Origin: UBA7446 sp965656545
Lineage (GTDB): Bacteria > Bacteroidota > Bacteroidia > Flavobacteriales > Flavobacteriaceae
Direction: 5' to 3'
Length of the DNA stretch: 64,000 bases
NCBI GenBank assembly: GCA_965656545.1
Contig: CBFHKZ010000001.1
Location: forward strand, 496,001 to 560,000
The position numbers and the translations under genes are program-made. The notes beneath the pieces were generated by a model. The model made no database searches. It was given only the letters and a program-made list of their open reading frames with translations, and had not been told where the DNA came from. Every line of letters starts with the position of its first letter. The stretch's first letter is position 1. Positions 1 through 8,558 of this stretch are shown piece after piece.

Positions 1-179
1 TCTTTGGTTTGATCATCGGCCCCCAAAATCTGCTCCTGCATGGGATCCCATTGGCTAAAGGGGGCTAAGATGTCTAAAGGTACTTTTTGGATATTATTGT
101 TCCCTAATGATAGGTTCGCCCACACCTCGCCTTGGGTGTCGGATTTTGGAGCCAAAACATACATAATACGCGCTTTCAT
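1..179 (-). CDS. Partial unknown protein (N-terminus only)
   Basis: An open frame runs from an ATG at 179 leftwards off the window edge with no stop in 59 codons. The visible product begins MKARIMYVLAPKSDTQGEVW and continues with a neutral, soluble-looking sequence; no signal peptide or membrane helix is seen. I do not recognise the family. It is read away from the ssrA region, and the 430 bases behind it hold no other gene. The frame is preferred over the overlapping plus-strand frame at 40-228, which has no recognisable features. Reading is limited by the truncation. Confidence 0.5.
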   Translation of the reverse strand, partial: MKARIMYVLAPKSDTQGEVWANLSLGNNNIQKVPLDILAPFSQWDPMQEQILGADDQTK

Positions 180-449
180 AACTAGACAGTATTTTAAAAC
201 AAGCGTAAAGACTCTTACATGCTACTAACAAACGATAGCATATAAATTCCTAAAAAATAGCACTTAGTTTCGACTACAAGATACGTTATTTCAGATGTTT
301 TTTAGCATAAATTTGGGACTTTTAAGAAGGGAAGGGCAAAAAAAGTTTTGATTTCAACTACGGACTGTAGTTATTTATAGTTGTTAGATTGTGGGTTACC
401 AGAAAATTAAAAAGGACAAATCTCAAAAAATATGAGTTTGTCCCGTTTG
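180..449. other. Intergenic stretch without a gene
   Basis: AT-rich sequence between the partial gene and the ssrA terminator region. I see no open frame with coding character and no RNA gene. It ends where a short copy of the ssrA 3' end begins at 450. Confidence 0.5.
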
Positions 450-464
450 GTGGAGTCGGAGGGA
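450..464. repeat. 15-bp direct repeat of the ssrA 3' end
   Basis: GTGGAGTCGGAGGGA here is repeated exactly at 612-626, where it forms the 3' acceptor and T-arm end of ssrA (read on the minus strand). After the match this copy continues differently and does not complete a T-arm. A short copy of a tmRNA 3' end lying just downstream of the gene is what integration and later loss of an element at ssrA can leave behind, but no integrase is present, so this remains an inference. Confidence 0.5.
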
Positions 465-512
465 TTACCCTCCGGGTTTTCCCTCAAGCCCCGTGCTGTA
501 AATGCCCTGACA

Positions 513-529
513 CTGTTCTTGCAGAACAG
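513..529. other. Small perfect hairpin downstream of ssrA
   Basis: CTGTTCT (513-519) and AGAACAG (523-529) form a perfect 7-bp stem with a 3-base loop. It lies between the ssrA terminator and the partial ssrA repeat. No function can be read from the sequence. Confidence 0.4.
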
Positions 530-536
530 CGTTCTT

Positions 537-582
537 AAAACACAAAATCTAATCAAGCAAGCTTGTTAGATTTTTGTGTTTT
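537..582 (-). terminator. Long terminator hairpin after ssrA
   Basis: Arms 537-558 and 561-582 form a stem of about 22 bp with one interruption around a centre AAGCAAGCTT, flanked by A- and T-rich ends so it could act in both directions. It lies 31 bases beyond the ssrA 3' end. Its core TCAAGCAAGCTTG (553-565) recurs in another hairpin at 55663-55675. Confidence 0.75.
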
Positions 583-612
583 CACCCCGACTTGAGTCAG
601 GGCGCTTAATCG

Positions 613-1010
613 TGGAGTCGGAGGGAATCGAACCCTCGTCCAAACAAGTCAATTCAATGCTTTCTACAAGTATAGTTTTCGTTTGATTTTCGAATAGCTG
701 CTGACCGAAAACCGCCCACAGCTAACTTAGCTTCTTTATTTTGAGAACGCGTCGAAGCGCCGTGCTCTCTATGTTGACTTTGATGGTGCCTTTTGGTGGG
801 ACGCCGTCAACAAGGGCTTCCCAAAGACATCTTGCCTTCCCGCCTTGCGGGACTAGGGCCAGTGACTTACTATAATTCAGTCAATTAGGCTGCAAGAGCG
901 TAGTTATTCTCGCCATTTAAAATGGTGGTACTATGATATTTACGAGCTGTAGTCCAGCGCTCGACTTGCTTACATCGTCATGAATCTCGCTGTCAATACC
1001 AGTCGACCCC
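613..1010 (-). ncRNA. ssrA: tmRNA (transfer-messenger RNA)
   Basis: This RNA rescues stalled ribosomes and tags the nascent chain for proteolysis. The 5' end GGGGTCGACTGG (from 1010) pairs with the 3' end CGACTCC-A (to 613) to form an alanine-type acceptor stem with the G3-U70 wobble. The T-arm GAGGG-TTCGATT-CCCTC is intact and CCA is encoded. The tag frame reads from 914 to 888 and gives GENNYALAA, then TAA at 887-885; this is the typical flavobacterial tag. Length is 398 nt. It follows kdsA on the same strand, and a promoter box sits at the kdsA stop codon. A strong hairpin lies downstream. Confidence 0.97.
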
Positions 1011-1044
1011 ATGTATTCAAAGAACATTTCGCCTAAAGCGGATG

Positions 1045-1052
1045 CAAATTTA
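1045..1052 (-). promoter_or_regulatory. Promoter -7 box for ssrA
   Basis: TAAATTTG read on the minus strand matches the Bacteroidota -7 consensus TAnnTTTG. It overlaps the kdsA stop codon and lies 35 bases ahead of the mature tmRNA 5' end, so the primary transcript would carry a short leader removed by processing, presumably by RNase P. Confidence 0.6.
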
Positions 1053-1862
1053 CGAAATCTCGTTGACTGTTTTGCGAAGAATCGCTAGTCGCTCGAGTAA
1101 ACCTTCAAGAAGATGTAATGGCAGCATATTAGCCCCATCGCTCTTGGCAACACTTGGTTCGTGATGTGTTTCCATAAAAAGGCCATCAACACCGGCTGCA
1201 ATACCTGCACGTGCTATGGTTTCAATAAGTTCTGGACGTCCACCCGTAACCCCACTTGACTGATTGGGCTGCTGCAACGAATGTGTCACATCCAGTATGG
1301 TAGGTGCCATGGACTTCATCACGGGTATGCCCCTAAAGTCTACTACCATATCTTGATACCCAAACATGGTGCCTCTATCTGTTATCCATACGTTGTCATT
1401 TCCTGAGTCGGTGACTTTACGCACAGCATGCTCCATGCTTTCGGGACTCATAAATTGTCCTTTCTTTAGGTTGACGTACTTGCCCGTGTTGGCAGCAGCA
1501 ACGACTAAATCTGTTTGTCTTACCAAAAAAGCAGGAATTTGAAGTACGTCTACATATTGGGCTGCTTTTTCAGCATCTGAAACTTCGTGTATGTCCGTTA
1601 CGGTAGGTACATCAAAGGTTTTACCTACTTTTTGGAGAATTTTAAGTGCTTTATCATCACCAATTCCAGTAAAGCTATCGACACGACTTCTGTTGGCTTT
1701 TTTGAAACTTCCCTTAAAAACAAGTGGAATATGCAGTTTTTCTGTGATCTTAACGATCTGCTCAGCAATGCGTAATGCCATGTCCTCTCCTTCGATAGCA
1801 CAAGGTCCTGCGAGTAAGAAAAACGAATTGGATTGCGCTTGTCGCGCGGTAAATGTCTTCAT
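1050..1862 (-). CDS. kdsA: 3-deoxy-D-manno-octulosonate 8-phosphate synthase
   Basis: Condenses phosphoenolpyruvate with arabinose 5-phosphate to make KDO 8-phosphate, the committed step to the KDO of lipopolysaccharide inner core. Family motifs are visible: LAGPCAIEG near the N-terminus, the substrate loop FKGSFKKANRSR, then ITDRGTMFGY and the C-terminal METHHEPS. The ATG at 1862 gives 270 residues, the normal family length. The frame stays open to 1991, but that extension lacks family similarity and would run into the typA promoter. A TATTTTTG box ends only 4 bases before this ATG, which suggests a very short or absent leader. Divergent from typA. Confidence 0.95.
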   Translation of the reverse strand: MKTFTARQAQSNSFFLLAGPCAIEGEDMALRIAEQIVKITEKLHIPLVFKGSFKKANRSRVDSFTGIGDDKALKILQKVGKTFDVPTVTDIHEVSDAEKAAQYVDVLQIPAFLVRQTDLVVAAANTGKYVNLKKGQFMSPESMEHAVRKVTDSGNDNVWITDRGTMFGYQDMVVDFRGIPVMKSMAPTILDVTHSLQQPNQSSGVTGGRPELIETIARAGIAAGVDGLFMETHHEPSVAKSDGANMLPLHLLEGLLERLAILRKTVNEIS

Positions 1863-1866
1863 CCTA

Positions 1867-1874
1867 CAAAAATA
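1867..1874 (-). promoter_or_regulatory. Promoter -7 box for kdsA
   Basis: TATTTTTG on the minus strand fits TAnnTTTG. Only four bases separate it from the kdsA ATG, so transcription probably starts at or very near the start codon. Confidence 0.55.
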
Positions 1875-1921
1875 GGGATTATACGTAAGTAATACACAAC
1901 CAACTCCATTGGAAAATAATG

Positions 1922-1929
1922 TACATTTG
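1922..1929 (+). promoter_or_regulatory. Promoter -7 box for typA
   Basis: TACATTTG fits TAnnTTTG. It lies 17 bases before the ATG at 1947 and excludes the upstream in-frame GTG at 1929, which overlaps the box. Confidence 0.6.
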
Positions 1930-1946
1930 TGCCGCCAAAAAAAGCT

Positions 1947-3752
1947 ATGCAAAATATTCGAAATATTGCCATTATCGCCCACGTTGATCACGGCAAAACA
2001 ACACTAGTAGACAAAATACTTCATCACTGCCAATTGTTTCGCGAAAATGAAACCAAAGGAGAACTCATTCTAGACAATAACGATTTGGAGCGAGAGCGCG
2101 GTATTACCATCTTATCTAAAAATGTTTCTGTTCAATACAAAGACACCAAAATTAATATTATTGACACCCCTGGTCACGCCGATTTTGGCGGAGAGGTAGA
2201 GCGCGTATTGAATATGGCCGACGGTGTTCTTCTGTTAGTAGATGCTTTTGAAGGCCCCATGCCGCAAACACGCTTTGTGTTGCAAAAGGCGATCAATCTA
2301 AAGTTGAAGCCCATTGTAGTTGTCAATAAGGTAGACAAAGAAAACTGTACGCCCGAAGAAGTATACGAGGCTGTTTTTGATTTGATGTTTGAACTTGGAG
2401 CAGAAGAATGGCAATTGGATTTTCCTGTGTTGTACGGATCGGCAAAAAACAATTGGATGTCTGACGATTGGAAAAATCAAACGGATTCTGTTGCACCACT
2501 GTTAGATGCTGTTGTTGAACATATTCCAACGCCCAAAATCACAGAAGGAAATACCCAAATGCTGATAACATCTTTAGACTTTTCTTCTTTTACAGGGCGA
2601 ATTGCCATTGGAAGATTGCACCGTGGTGTGCTAAAGGCTTCTGATACGGTTTCGCTTGTTAAGCGCGACGGGTCTGTAGTGAAGTCAAAAATTAAAGAAT
2701 TATTGGTTTTTGATGGATTGGGTAGAAAAAAAGTAGATGAAGTAGCCGCAGGAGACTTGTGTGCTGTTGTGGGGCTTGAAGATTTTGAAATTGGCGATAC
2801 CATTGCTGATGTTGAGGCACCTGAAGCCTTGCCTACCATCGCTATTGATGAGCCTACCATGAGCATGTTGTTCACCATCAACGATTCTCCATTTTTTGGA
2901 AAAGAGGGTAAATTTGTCACTTCACGACACATCAAGGATCGTTTGGAGCGCGAACTGGAACGCAATTTGGCCATGCGCCTGGAAGAAACAAACGCAGCAG
3001 ATAAATTCATGGTTTATGGACGCGGTGTTTTACACCTATCTGTTTTGATTGAAACCATGCGCCGTGAGGGCTATGAGTTACAAATAGGGCAGCCACAGGT
3101 GATCATCAAAGACATTGATGGTAAAAAATGTGAGCCCATAGAAGAGTTGACTATCGACCTTCCCGAAGAAGTTTCTGGGAAAGCAGTAGAAATGGTAACC
3201 ATGCGCAAAGGAGAAATGACAGCCATGGAGCCAAAAGGCGGACGTATGATGTGTTCGTTTAAGATCCCATCAAGAGGCATTATTGGACTTAGAAATCAAT
3301 TGTTAACGGCTACGGCTGGTGAAGCAATCATGAACCATAGATTTGTTGAATACGAACCCTATAAGGGAGAAATTCCAGGACGCATAAATGGATCTTTGAT
3401 TTCTATGGAAAAAGGAACGGCAATCCCGTATTCTTTGGACAAGCTTCAAGATAGGGGCAAGTTTTTTGTGCCACCAGGCGATGAAATATATACCGGTCAG
3501 GTAATAGGAGAGAATTCCCGTGCAGATGATCTCGTTGTAAATGTTACCAAAACCAAAAAACTTTCAAACGTACGTGCATCAGGGTCTGATGACAAGGTAA
3601 AACTGGCTCCGCCAATTACCTTCAGCCTTGAAGAAGCCTTGGAATATATTCAAAAAGATGAATATGTTGAGGTAACGCCAAACTCACTTCGCTTACGTAA
3701 AATATACCTTGATGAAAACGAGCGAAAGAGAAATGCCAAGCAATATTCATAA
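1947..3752 (+). CDS. typA: Translational GTPase TypA/BipA
   Basis: Ribosome-associated GTPase of the EF-G family, linked in other bacteria to large-subunit assembly and growth under stress. G1 is AHVDHGKTT at about residues 12-20, followed by the DTPGHADFG switch motif and NKVD. Domain II and the EF-G-like domains III/V follow, with the BipA-specific C-terminal domain (GMIGLR-type motif, here RGIIGLRNQLLTATAG). The product has 601 residues, normal for the family. The ATG at 1947 is chosen because the -7 box covers the alternative GTG. The next gene on this strand starts 45 bases after the stop, behind a 9-bp inverted repeat. Confidence 0.96.
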   Translation: MQNIRNIAIIAHVDHGKTTLVDKILHHCQLFRENETKGELILDNNDLERERGITILSKNVSVQYKDTKINIIDTPGHADFGGEVERVLNMADGVLLLVDAFEGPMPQTRFVLQKAINLKLKPIVVVNKVDKENCTPEEVYEAVFDLMFELGAEEWQLDFPVLYGSAKNNWMSDDWKNQTDSVAPLLDAVVEHIPTPKITEGNTQMLITSLDFSSFTGRIAIGRLHRGVLKASDTVSLVKRDGSVVKSKIKELLVFDGLGRKKVDEVAAGDLCAVVGLEDFEIGDTIADVEAPEALPTIAIDEPTMSMLFTINDSPFFGKEGKFVTSRHIKDRLERELERNLAMRLEETNAADKFMVYGRGVLHLSVLIETMRREGYELQIGQPQVIIKDIDGKKCEPIEELTIDLPEEVSGKAVEMVTMRKGEMTAMEPKGGRMMCSFKIPSRGIIGLRNQLLTATAGEAIMNHRFVEYEPYKGEIPGRINGSLISMEKGTAIPYSLDKLQDRGKFFVPPGDEIYTGQVIGENSRADDLVVNVTKTKKLSNVRASGSDDKVKLAPPITFSLEEALEYIQKDEYVEVTPNSLRLRKIYLDENERKRNAKQYS

Positions 3753-3759
3753 GCACATA

Positions 3760-3783
3760 TAGTTTTCTTATTTTAGAAAACTA
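3760..3783 (+). terminator. Possible weak terminator after typA
   Basis: TAGTTTTCT and AGAAAACTA form a perfect 9-bp inverted repeat with a 6-base loop immediately after typA. It is AT-rich and lacks a long T-tract, so termination is uncertain. Confidence 0.4.
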
Positions 3784-3797
3784 AAACAAAGCATCAT

Positions 3798-5039
3798 TTG
3801 TATCGTGTTCTCTCTTTTTCAGCAGTTGCATTAGCGGTTAAGTTTTTAGTTGGCTTTGTGTTGACAAAGCTTTTTGCTCTTTTTTTGGGTCCTTCTGGCC
3901 TAGCGCTATTGGGTAACTTAAAAAACTTTACCCAGTTATTACATTCCTACGGGACATTGGGCATGCAGAGTGGTATTATTCGATTTGCATCAGAGTGGAA
4001 ATCTCAGCCAAAAAAAATAGCAAGCTTAGTTGGAACCCTAAATATTATATTCACGATTTCCGCTCTTATAGGGGGAAGTTTCATTTTTTTCTTTTCAAGT
4101 GCGCTTTCACTTGCTATATTTCAAAACACCTCTTTTGATTATATCTTTAAAATTATTGCTGTAATTCTTCCTTTACAGGGGTTTCACTTGATGTATTATT
4201 CAATCCTTCAGGGACTTGGTAATTATAAACGTGTGGTGTGGCAGGCAGTTTTAATGGATTTGATTAAGGTTGCCTTGACGTCAATACTGGTTTTAAAGTA
4301 CGACTTGGTTGGCGCATTGATTGCAATGGTGGTTGCGCCTGTGTTCTATTTTTTATTAAGTGTTTGGAATACTGCTATAACATTAAAGATATTCAGATAT
4401 AATTGGTCAAAAGCTGTAGCTAAAAACTTAGCCTTATATGCCATGATGAGTTTGTTTTCAAGTATTGCAATCCCTATTGTATATATCGTAATTAGAAATA
4501 AAATAACAACTGATTTGGGAGTTGATAATGCAGGTTACTGGGAAGCTGCAAATCAATTTTCATTTTTTTACTTCATGGTACTTAACTCCATTATCATGAT
4601 GTATGTGCTACCAAAAATATCTGAAAATCAAAAAGTGTCTTTTTTTCGTAAACAAGCCTCAGAATACTTTCTAAAGTTAATCCCTGTTTTTGTAGTTGGT
4701 CTAGTATTATTATTCTTTTTTAGAGATATTGCCATTTGGATTTTGTTTGATGATAGTTTCCGTCCAGTTAGCGAGTTAATGCTGTGGCAGCTATTGGGAG
4801 ATGTGTTTAGAGCTGCTTCCTTGGTTTTGGTGGCTTATATTCATGCCCATCGCTTAATAACACACTACATAACTATTGACCTAGTTTTATCGTTTTCATT
4901 AATTTTATTTTCATTCTTTTTTATTGAACAGTTTGGATTGATCGGAGCTGTTAAAGCTCATTTTGTTTCATATCTAATTTATTTTGTCGCAATTGTTTTT
5001 TTATTGCGTAAAACGTTATTTTGGGCATCGGATGAGTAA
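3798..5039 (+). CDS. Polysaccharide flippase (Wzx/MATE-like)
   Basis: Multi-pass inner membrane protein of the O-antigen translocase type, expected to flip lipid-linked sugar units to the periplasmic face. The N-terminus (VLSFSAVALAVKFLVGFV) and the motif FLGPSGLALLGNL are typical of this group. About twelve hydrophobic segments fill the 413 residues. The start is TTG at 3798: no ATG lies at the conserved N-terminus. The stop overlaps the next gene's start by 8 bases (ATGAGTAA), so the two are translationally coupled. The region is visibly more T-rich than typA, in keeping with variable surface-polysaccharide genes. Confidence 0.82.
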   Translation: MYRVLSFSAVALAVKFLVGFVLTKLFALFLGPSGLALLGNLKNFTQLLHSYGTLGMQSGIIRFASEWKSQPKKIASLVGTLNIIFTISALIGGSFIFFFSSALSLAIFQNTSFDYIFKIIAVILPLQGFHLMYYSILQGLGNYKRVVWQAVLMDLIKVALTSILVLKYDLVGALIAMVVAPVFYFLLSVWNTAITLKIFRYNWSKAVAKNLALYAMMSLFSSIAIPIVYIVIRNKITTDLGVDNAGYWEAANQFSFFYFMVLNSIIMMYVLPKISENQKVSFFRKQASEYFLKLIPVFVVGLVLLFFFRDIAIWILFDDSFRPVSELMLWQLLGDVFRAASLVLVAYIHAHRLITHYITIDLVLSFSLILFSFFFIEQFGLIGAVKAHFVSYLIYFVAIVFLLRKTLFWASDE

Positions 5040-6585
5040 AAAGTTGAATTATTTTTCGGACGCTTTAAATGTGGTTAAGCATTTTGTTTTTCTATTTATT
5101 GTGTTTTTGAGTGCCTACCTATTAGAGCTTTTAAGCTTTGGATACGATCCTACTCGTTTGGTCAATTTGGTTGATAACATTGCTTTTTCTAGCTTACTGT
5201 ATTCTATAATATTATTATTTGGCAAGCAAAAATTGTTTAAATATATTTTTTACGGCTTGATGATTTTTACGGTTTTCGAGGGTGTATATTTTTTGATTTT
5301 TAATGCAGAATTCACGCCATCCGCAATTTTTATTGCACTAGACACCAATACTAGCGAAGTAGGAGAATTTATCAAATTTAATATTAATGCCACTCAACTA
5401 CTGTATACAGCGGGAGTGCTTGCTTCATTTATACTCTCCTGGCGCTATCTTAAACCACCAAAAAACAAGGTTAGCAACCTTGGGCGTGTATACTTGGTTC
5501 TTGTTGTTTTTTTTGGAATATTTTTAATTACCAGACCAAGAATTTATAATTACAATGCACCATATGCGGTTGTTCACAGTTTTTTTAAATACAACTCTGA
5601 GCGAAATCTTCTCGAAGATTTAAATGCAATACCTAATCCATTTTCAAACCTAAGTACATATCCAACCGGTAAGAATACGCATGTCGTTATTATAGGGGAG
5701 TCAACCAGCAGATTGCATTTCGGTCTTTATGGATATTACCGTAACACAACTCCAAAGCTAGGTGAGTTAAAAGACGAACTAAATATATTTAATGATGTTG
5801 TAAGTGGGGATACATATACCATAGGTTCTTTAGTTAATGCTTTTGTTGTAAAAGATAGTGATAAGGCTATAGGAAATGCAATTCAACTGATGAAACAGGC
5901 GGGTTATAAGACGTACTGGTTATCAAACCAGCCGCCGATTGGTATCTTTGAAACACTAGTAACTAAAATTGCAATGTCGGCTGACGTCAGCCACTTTATC
6001 AATTCAGAAAACTACTATTTGCCAACCCCCTACGATGAAGAATTGCTCCCTAAATTTATAAATGCATTAGACGATAAAGAAGAAAAAAAAATAATTTTTA
6101 TTCACCTTATGGGTGCACATGCCGATTATGCATATAGATACCCAAAATCATTTTCTAAATTCCCAACAGACTTAAAAGACAAAAAGCAAAATACAATCAA
6201 TCACTACGATAATGCGTTATTGTATACCGATTATGTTGTAAGTTTAATTATTGACGTTATTAAGGATAGAAAAAAGCCATCTACGTTGTTGTATTTTTCT
6301 GATCACGGCGAAGAAGTGTATGATTCGATAGATTTTGCTGGGCATCCAGCAAATGGCACCTTTAGTTTTAATATGATTGAAATCCCTTTCTTGTTCTGGA
6401 CAAGTGAAAATGACAAGCTGTCTAATGATTATCTAGCGCGTAAATTTTCGCTAAACGACCTGTCTCACTCAATGGCAGATCTTTATGGTATTCGTTCAGA
6501 AGAAATAGATACCACAAGAAGTGTTTTTCATAAATCATTTGTTGAAAGGCAAAGAGTGGTTTGGGATACTATTAAAGTTAAATAG
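5032..6585 (+). CDS. Phosphoethanolamine transferase-like sulfatase-fold enzyme
   Basis: Resembles the EptA/YhjW group, which moves phosphoethanolamine from lipid to envelope glycans on the periplasmic side. The N-terminal third holds about five membrane helices. The alkaline-phosphatase-fold domain begins near residue 215 with VVIIGESTSRLHFGLYGY, containing the expected metal-binding Glu and nucleophilic Thr/Ser. SDHGEEVYD near residue 423 and the later GHP carry further metal ligands. The product has 517 residues. The ATG at 5032 overlaps the flippase stop; the frame stays open upstream but lies inside the flippase gene. The acceptor is unknown; neighbouring transferases suggest a surface glycan or lipid A. 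Confidence 0.82.
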   Translation: MSKKLNYFSDALNVVKHFVFLFIVFLSAYLLELLSFGYDPTRLVNLVDNIAFSSLLYSIILLFGKQKLFKYIFYGLMIFTVFEGVYFLIFNAEFTPSAIFIALDTNTSEVGEFIKFNINATQLLYTAGVLASFILSWRYLKPPKNKVSNLGRVYLVLVVFFGIFLITRPRIYNYNAPYAVVHSFFKYNSERNLLEDLNAIPNPFSNLSTYPTGKNTHVVIIGESTSRLHFGLYGYYRNTTPKLGELKDELNIFNDVVSGDTYTIGSLVNAFVVKDSDKAIGNAIQLMKQAGYKTYWLSNQPPIGIFETLVTKIAMSADVSHFINSENYYLPTPYDEELLPKFINALDDKEEKKIIFIHLMGAHADYAYRYPKSFSKFPTDLKDKKQNTINHYDNALLYTDYVVSLIIDVIKDRKKPSTLLYFSDHGEEVYDSIDFAGHPANGTFSFNMIEIPFLFWTSENDKLSNDYLARKFSLNDLSHSMADLYGIRSEEIDTTRSVFHKSFVERQRVVWDTIKVK

Positions 6586-6596
6586 CAAAAGTTAAG

Positions 6597-7697
6597 ATGA
6601 AGATTGTTTATATAACGAATGACGCTTTTGGAGAGGGGGGTGTTGCTCGTATGCTATCAGTAAAAACAGCTGTGTTAGCTCAAAAATATGGACATCAAGT
6701 AGTTGTCATTTCATCATCTTTTTTTGACAGGACTTTCTACACTTTTGACCCCTCAATTTCAATAAAACCCCTACCGTTTTCTCCAAAACTAGCAGTAGAA
6801 TCTCTTTTCTATTTTAAAAAATTGAAAAAAGAAATCAAGCTTTTAAATCCTGATATTGTCGTCATATGTGATAATGGTATTAAAGGATACTTAATGTGCT
6901 TTTTAGATCTCAATGTCCCTGTAGTTTTCGAATGCCATGCCATTGACATTATTCCTATTATGAATAAGTCCAAACATCACTTTAGTATCAAGCATTTCGT
7001 ACTTAAAAAGTTGGTTGATGTTGCTGTAAAACGCGTGGATAAACTTGTTGTGCTTTCTCAGGCACAAGCTGATTTTTTGAAATTTAAAAATGCTGTCATT
7101 GTGCCAAATCCAGCTTGGTCAGGCCCTGTGGCTAAGGCATCGCTTAATTCAAATAAAGTAATTGCTGTTGGAAGGCTAATTGAGTCAAAAGGTTATGAGC
7201 GGATGATTCGTATTTGGAAATCAATTTATGAGATGTACCCTGACTGGACTCTTGATATTTACGGAGATGGGAACCAAAAAGAACACTTAATAGATGTTGT
7301 AAGTAAATATAAACTCAATGGGGTGGTTTCTTTTAAAGAAAGCGATGCAGACATAGGACAAGCCTTTTCTCAACATGCGTTTATGTTACACGCCTCTTAT
7401 TATGAGAGTTTTGCTTTGGTTATTATGGAAGCCATGTCTTTTGGACTTCCTGTAATTGCTTTTGATTGTCCCGTTGGACCTCGTAACATTATAAACAATA
7501 ATAATGATGGATTTTTGATTAATGATTTTGATGATGAAGCTTTTGTGGCTAAGATTAAATTACTTATTAATGATGTTTCGCTCAGACAGGATATGGGCGC
7601 AAAGGCTTATGAAAACATAAAGCGTTTTGATTTGGATGCTATTATGGACAAGTGGAATATGCTTTTTAATTCTTTGGTAGATGTTAACTTACGCTAA
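6597..7697 (+). CDS. Glycosyltransferase family 4
   Basis: GT-B fold transferase expected to add a sugar to a lipid-linked glycan in the cytoplasm. The N-terminus KIVYITNDAFGEGGVARML is the usual donor-side start with a glycine loop. The C-terminal half has the retaining GT4 signature: AVGRLIESKGYERMI, then the E-x7-E region ESFALVIMEAMSFGLPVIAF. The product has 366 residues, normal length. It begins 11 bases after the transferase-like gene and completes a three-gene plus-strand unit. Its 3' end overlaps the convergent glycosyltransferase gene by 14 bases. The sugar is not predictable from sequence. Confidence 0.87.
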   Translation: MKIVYITNDAFGEGGVARMLSVKTAVLAQKYGHQVVVISSSFFDRTFYTFDPSISIKPLPFSPKLAVESLFYFKKLKKEIKLLNPDIVVICDNGIKGYLMCFLDLNVPVVFECHAIDIIPIMNKSKHHFSIKHFVLKKLVDVAVKRVDKLVVLSQAQADFLKFKNAVIVPNPAWSGPVAKASLNSNKVIAVGRLIESKGYERMIRIWKSIYEMYPDWTLDIYGDGNQKEHLIDVVSKYKLNGVVSFKESDADIGQAFSQHAFMLHASYYESFALVIMEAMSFGLPVIAFDCPVGPRNIINNNNDGFLINDFDDEAFVAKIKLLINDVSLRQDMGAKAYENIKRFDLDAIMDKWNMLFNSLVDVNLR

Positions 7698-8553
7698 AGT
7701 GATATAGCCTATAGAAATCCAAAAAAAACATTGGAGCTCTATTTTTGAGTAGTAGTTTTTCTACTGGTTTAATCAAAAGCGTACCAGCCCACTTGAACAC
7801 ACCCAATAACCTCCATTTTTTTAAATAATTAAAAACAAGAACCAACTTATTGTCTTGATGTGTAATCTGATTGTTTTCGTAAAGCCAAAATATTGTTTTT
7901 ACTCCCGATTTAGTTTTGTTTAAAAAAACGAGATTGCTCTCAATACCATTATGATAAGTTTCGTTGTCAATATGAGTAGGCTTTACCCCCAGCCTTTTTA
8001 AGGTAGTTGAGAAAACATAATCTAGCCCATACCTATTATTGCTTTGATGGTTTGTTTTAAAAAACAACTCCTTCTCAATTAAGACATTTCCAGAATAAAT
8101 ATGTTTGTATGGGCTTTTGGACCTGACATTCGCTTTTTTATACTCTCTTTGAATTCCGTATTTGTAACGTAACAGGTGACTATTGTTTCCATTCGGGTCA
8201 TAAGCATAACCACCAAAAACTATCTTTTCATTTAAAAATACACATTCCTCATATTTTTTTAAGAAAGATTTGTTTTTAGGAGTCATATCAGCATCTATAA
8301 ATAATAAGATGTCGTACTTGCTTTCTTTGGCAAGTTTTTGCCGTGTAGCAACCCTTCCAATATTCTTTTTATTCATAGAATACCTTAAGCCCATTTTTTT
8401 ACATGAGCTTTCATTCAAATCTCGATGTTTTGTTGATCCGTCATCAATGACAATTACTTCTGTTTTAATCTCAAGTGAGTGCATTTGATTGCGTAATGAT
8501 TTCAGTAAATCTGTGCAATCAGTATTGTATGCGGGAATGCAAATAGATATCAA
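7684..8553 (-). CDS. Glycosyltransferase family 2
   Basis: GT-A fold enzyme using a nucleotide sugar. ISICIPAYNTDC opens the protein, VIVIDDGSTKHRD follows, and the metal-binding DxD appears in LLFIDADMTPKN. The 289-residue product has a basic C-terminal part with a weakly hydrophobic stretch. The start is TTG at 8553, five bases after the ftsE stop, so the gene is probably read with ftsE although it belongs functionally to the polysaccharide block on the other side. Base composition is AT-rich like that block. Acceptor and donor are unknown. Confidence 0.83.
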   Translation of the reverse strand: MISICIPAYNTDCTDLLKSLRNQMHSLEIKTEVIVIDDGSTKHRDLNESSCKKMGLRYSMNKKNIGRVATRQKLAKESKYDILLFIDADMTPKNKSFLKKYEECVFLNEKIVFGGYAYDPNGNNSHLLRYKYGIQREYKKANVRSKSPYKHIYSGNVLIEKELFFKTNHQSNNRYGLDYVFSTTLKRLGVKPTHIDNETYHNGIESNLVFLNKTKSGVKTIFWLYENNQITHQDNKLVLVFNYLKKWRLLGVFKWAGTLLIKPVEKLLLKNRAPMFFLDFYRLYHFSVS

Positions 8554-8558
8554 AATAA

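Noticed and set aside
40..228. 62-codon plus-strand frame near the left edge
   Set aside because: No coding features. The minus-strand frame from 179 stays open to the window edge and is more plausible.
1863..1991. Longer kdsA start at 1991
   Set aside because: The extension is not conserved, overlaps the typA start and lies upstream of the kdsA -7 box.
2477..3010. 177-codon minus-strand frame inside typA
   Set aside because: It is a shadow of the typA reading frame: Ser-rich and without motifs.
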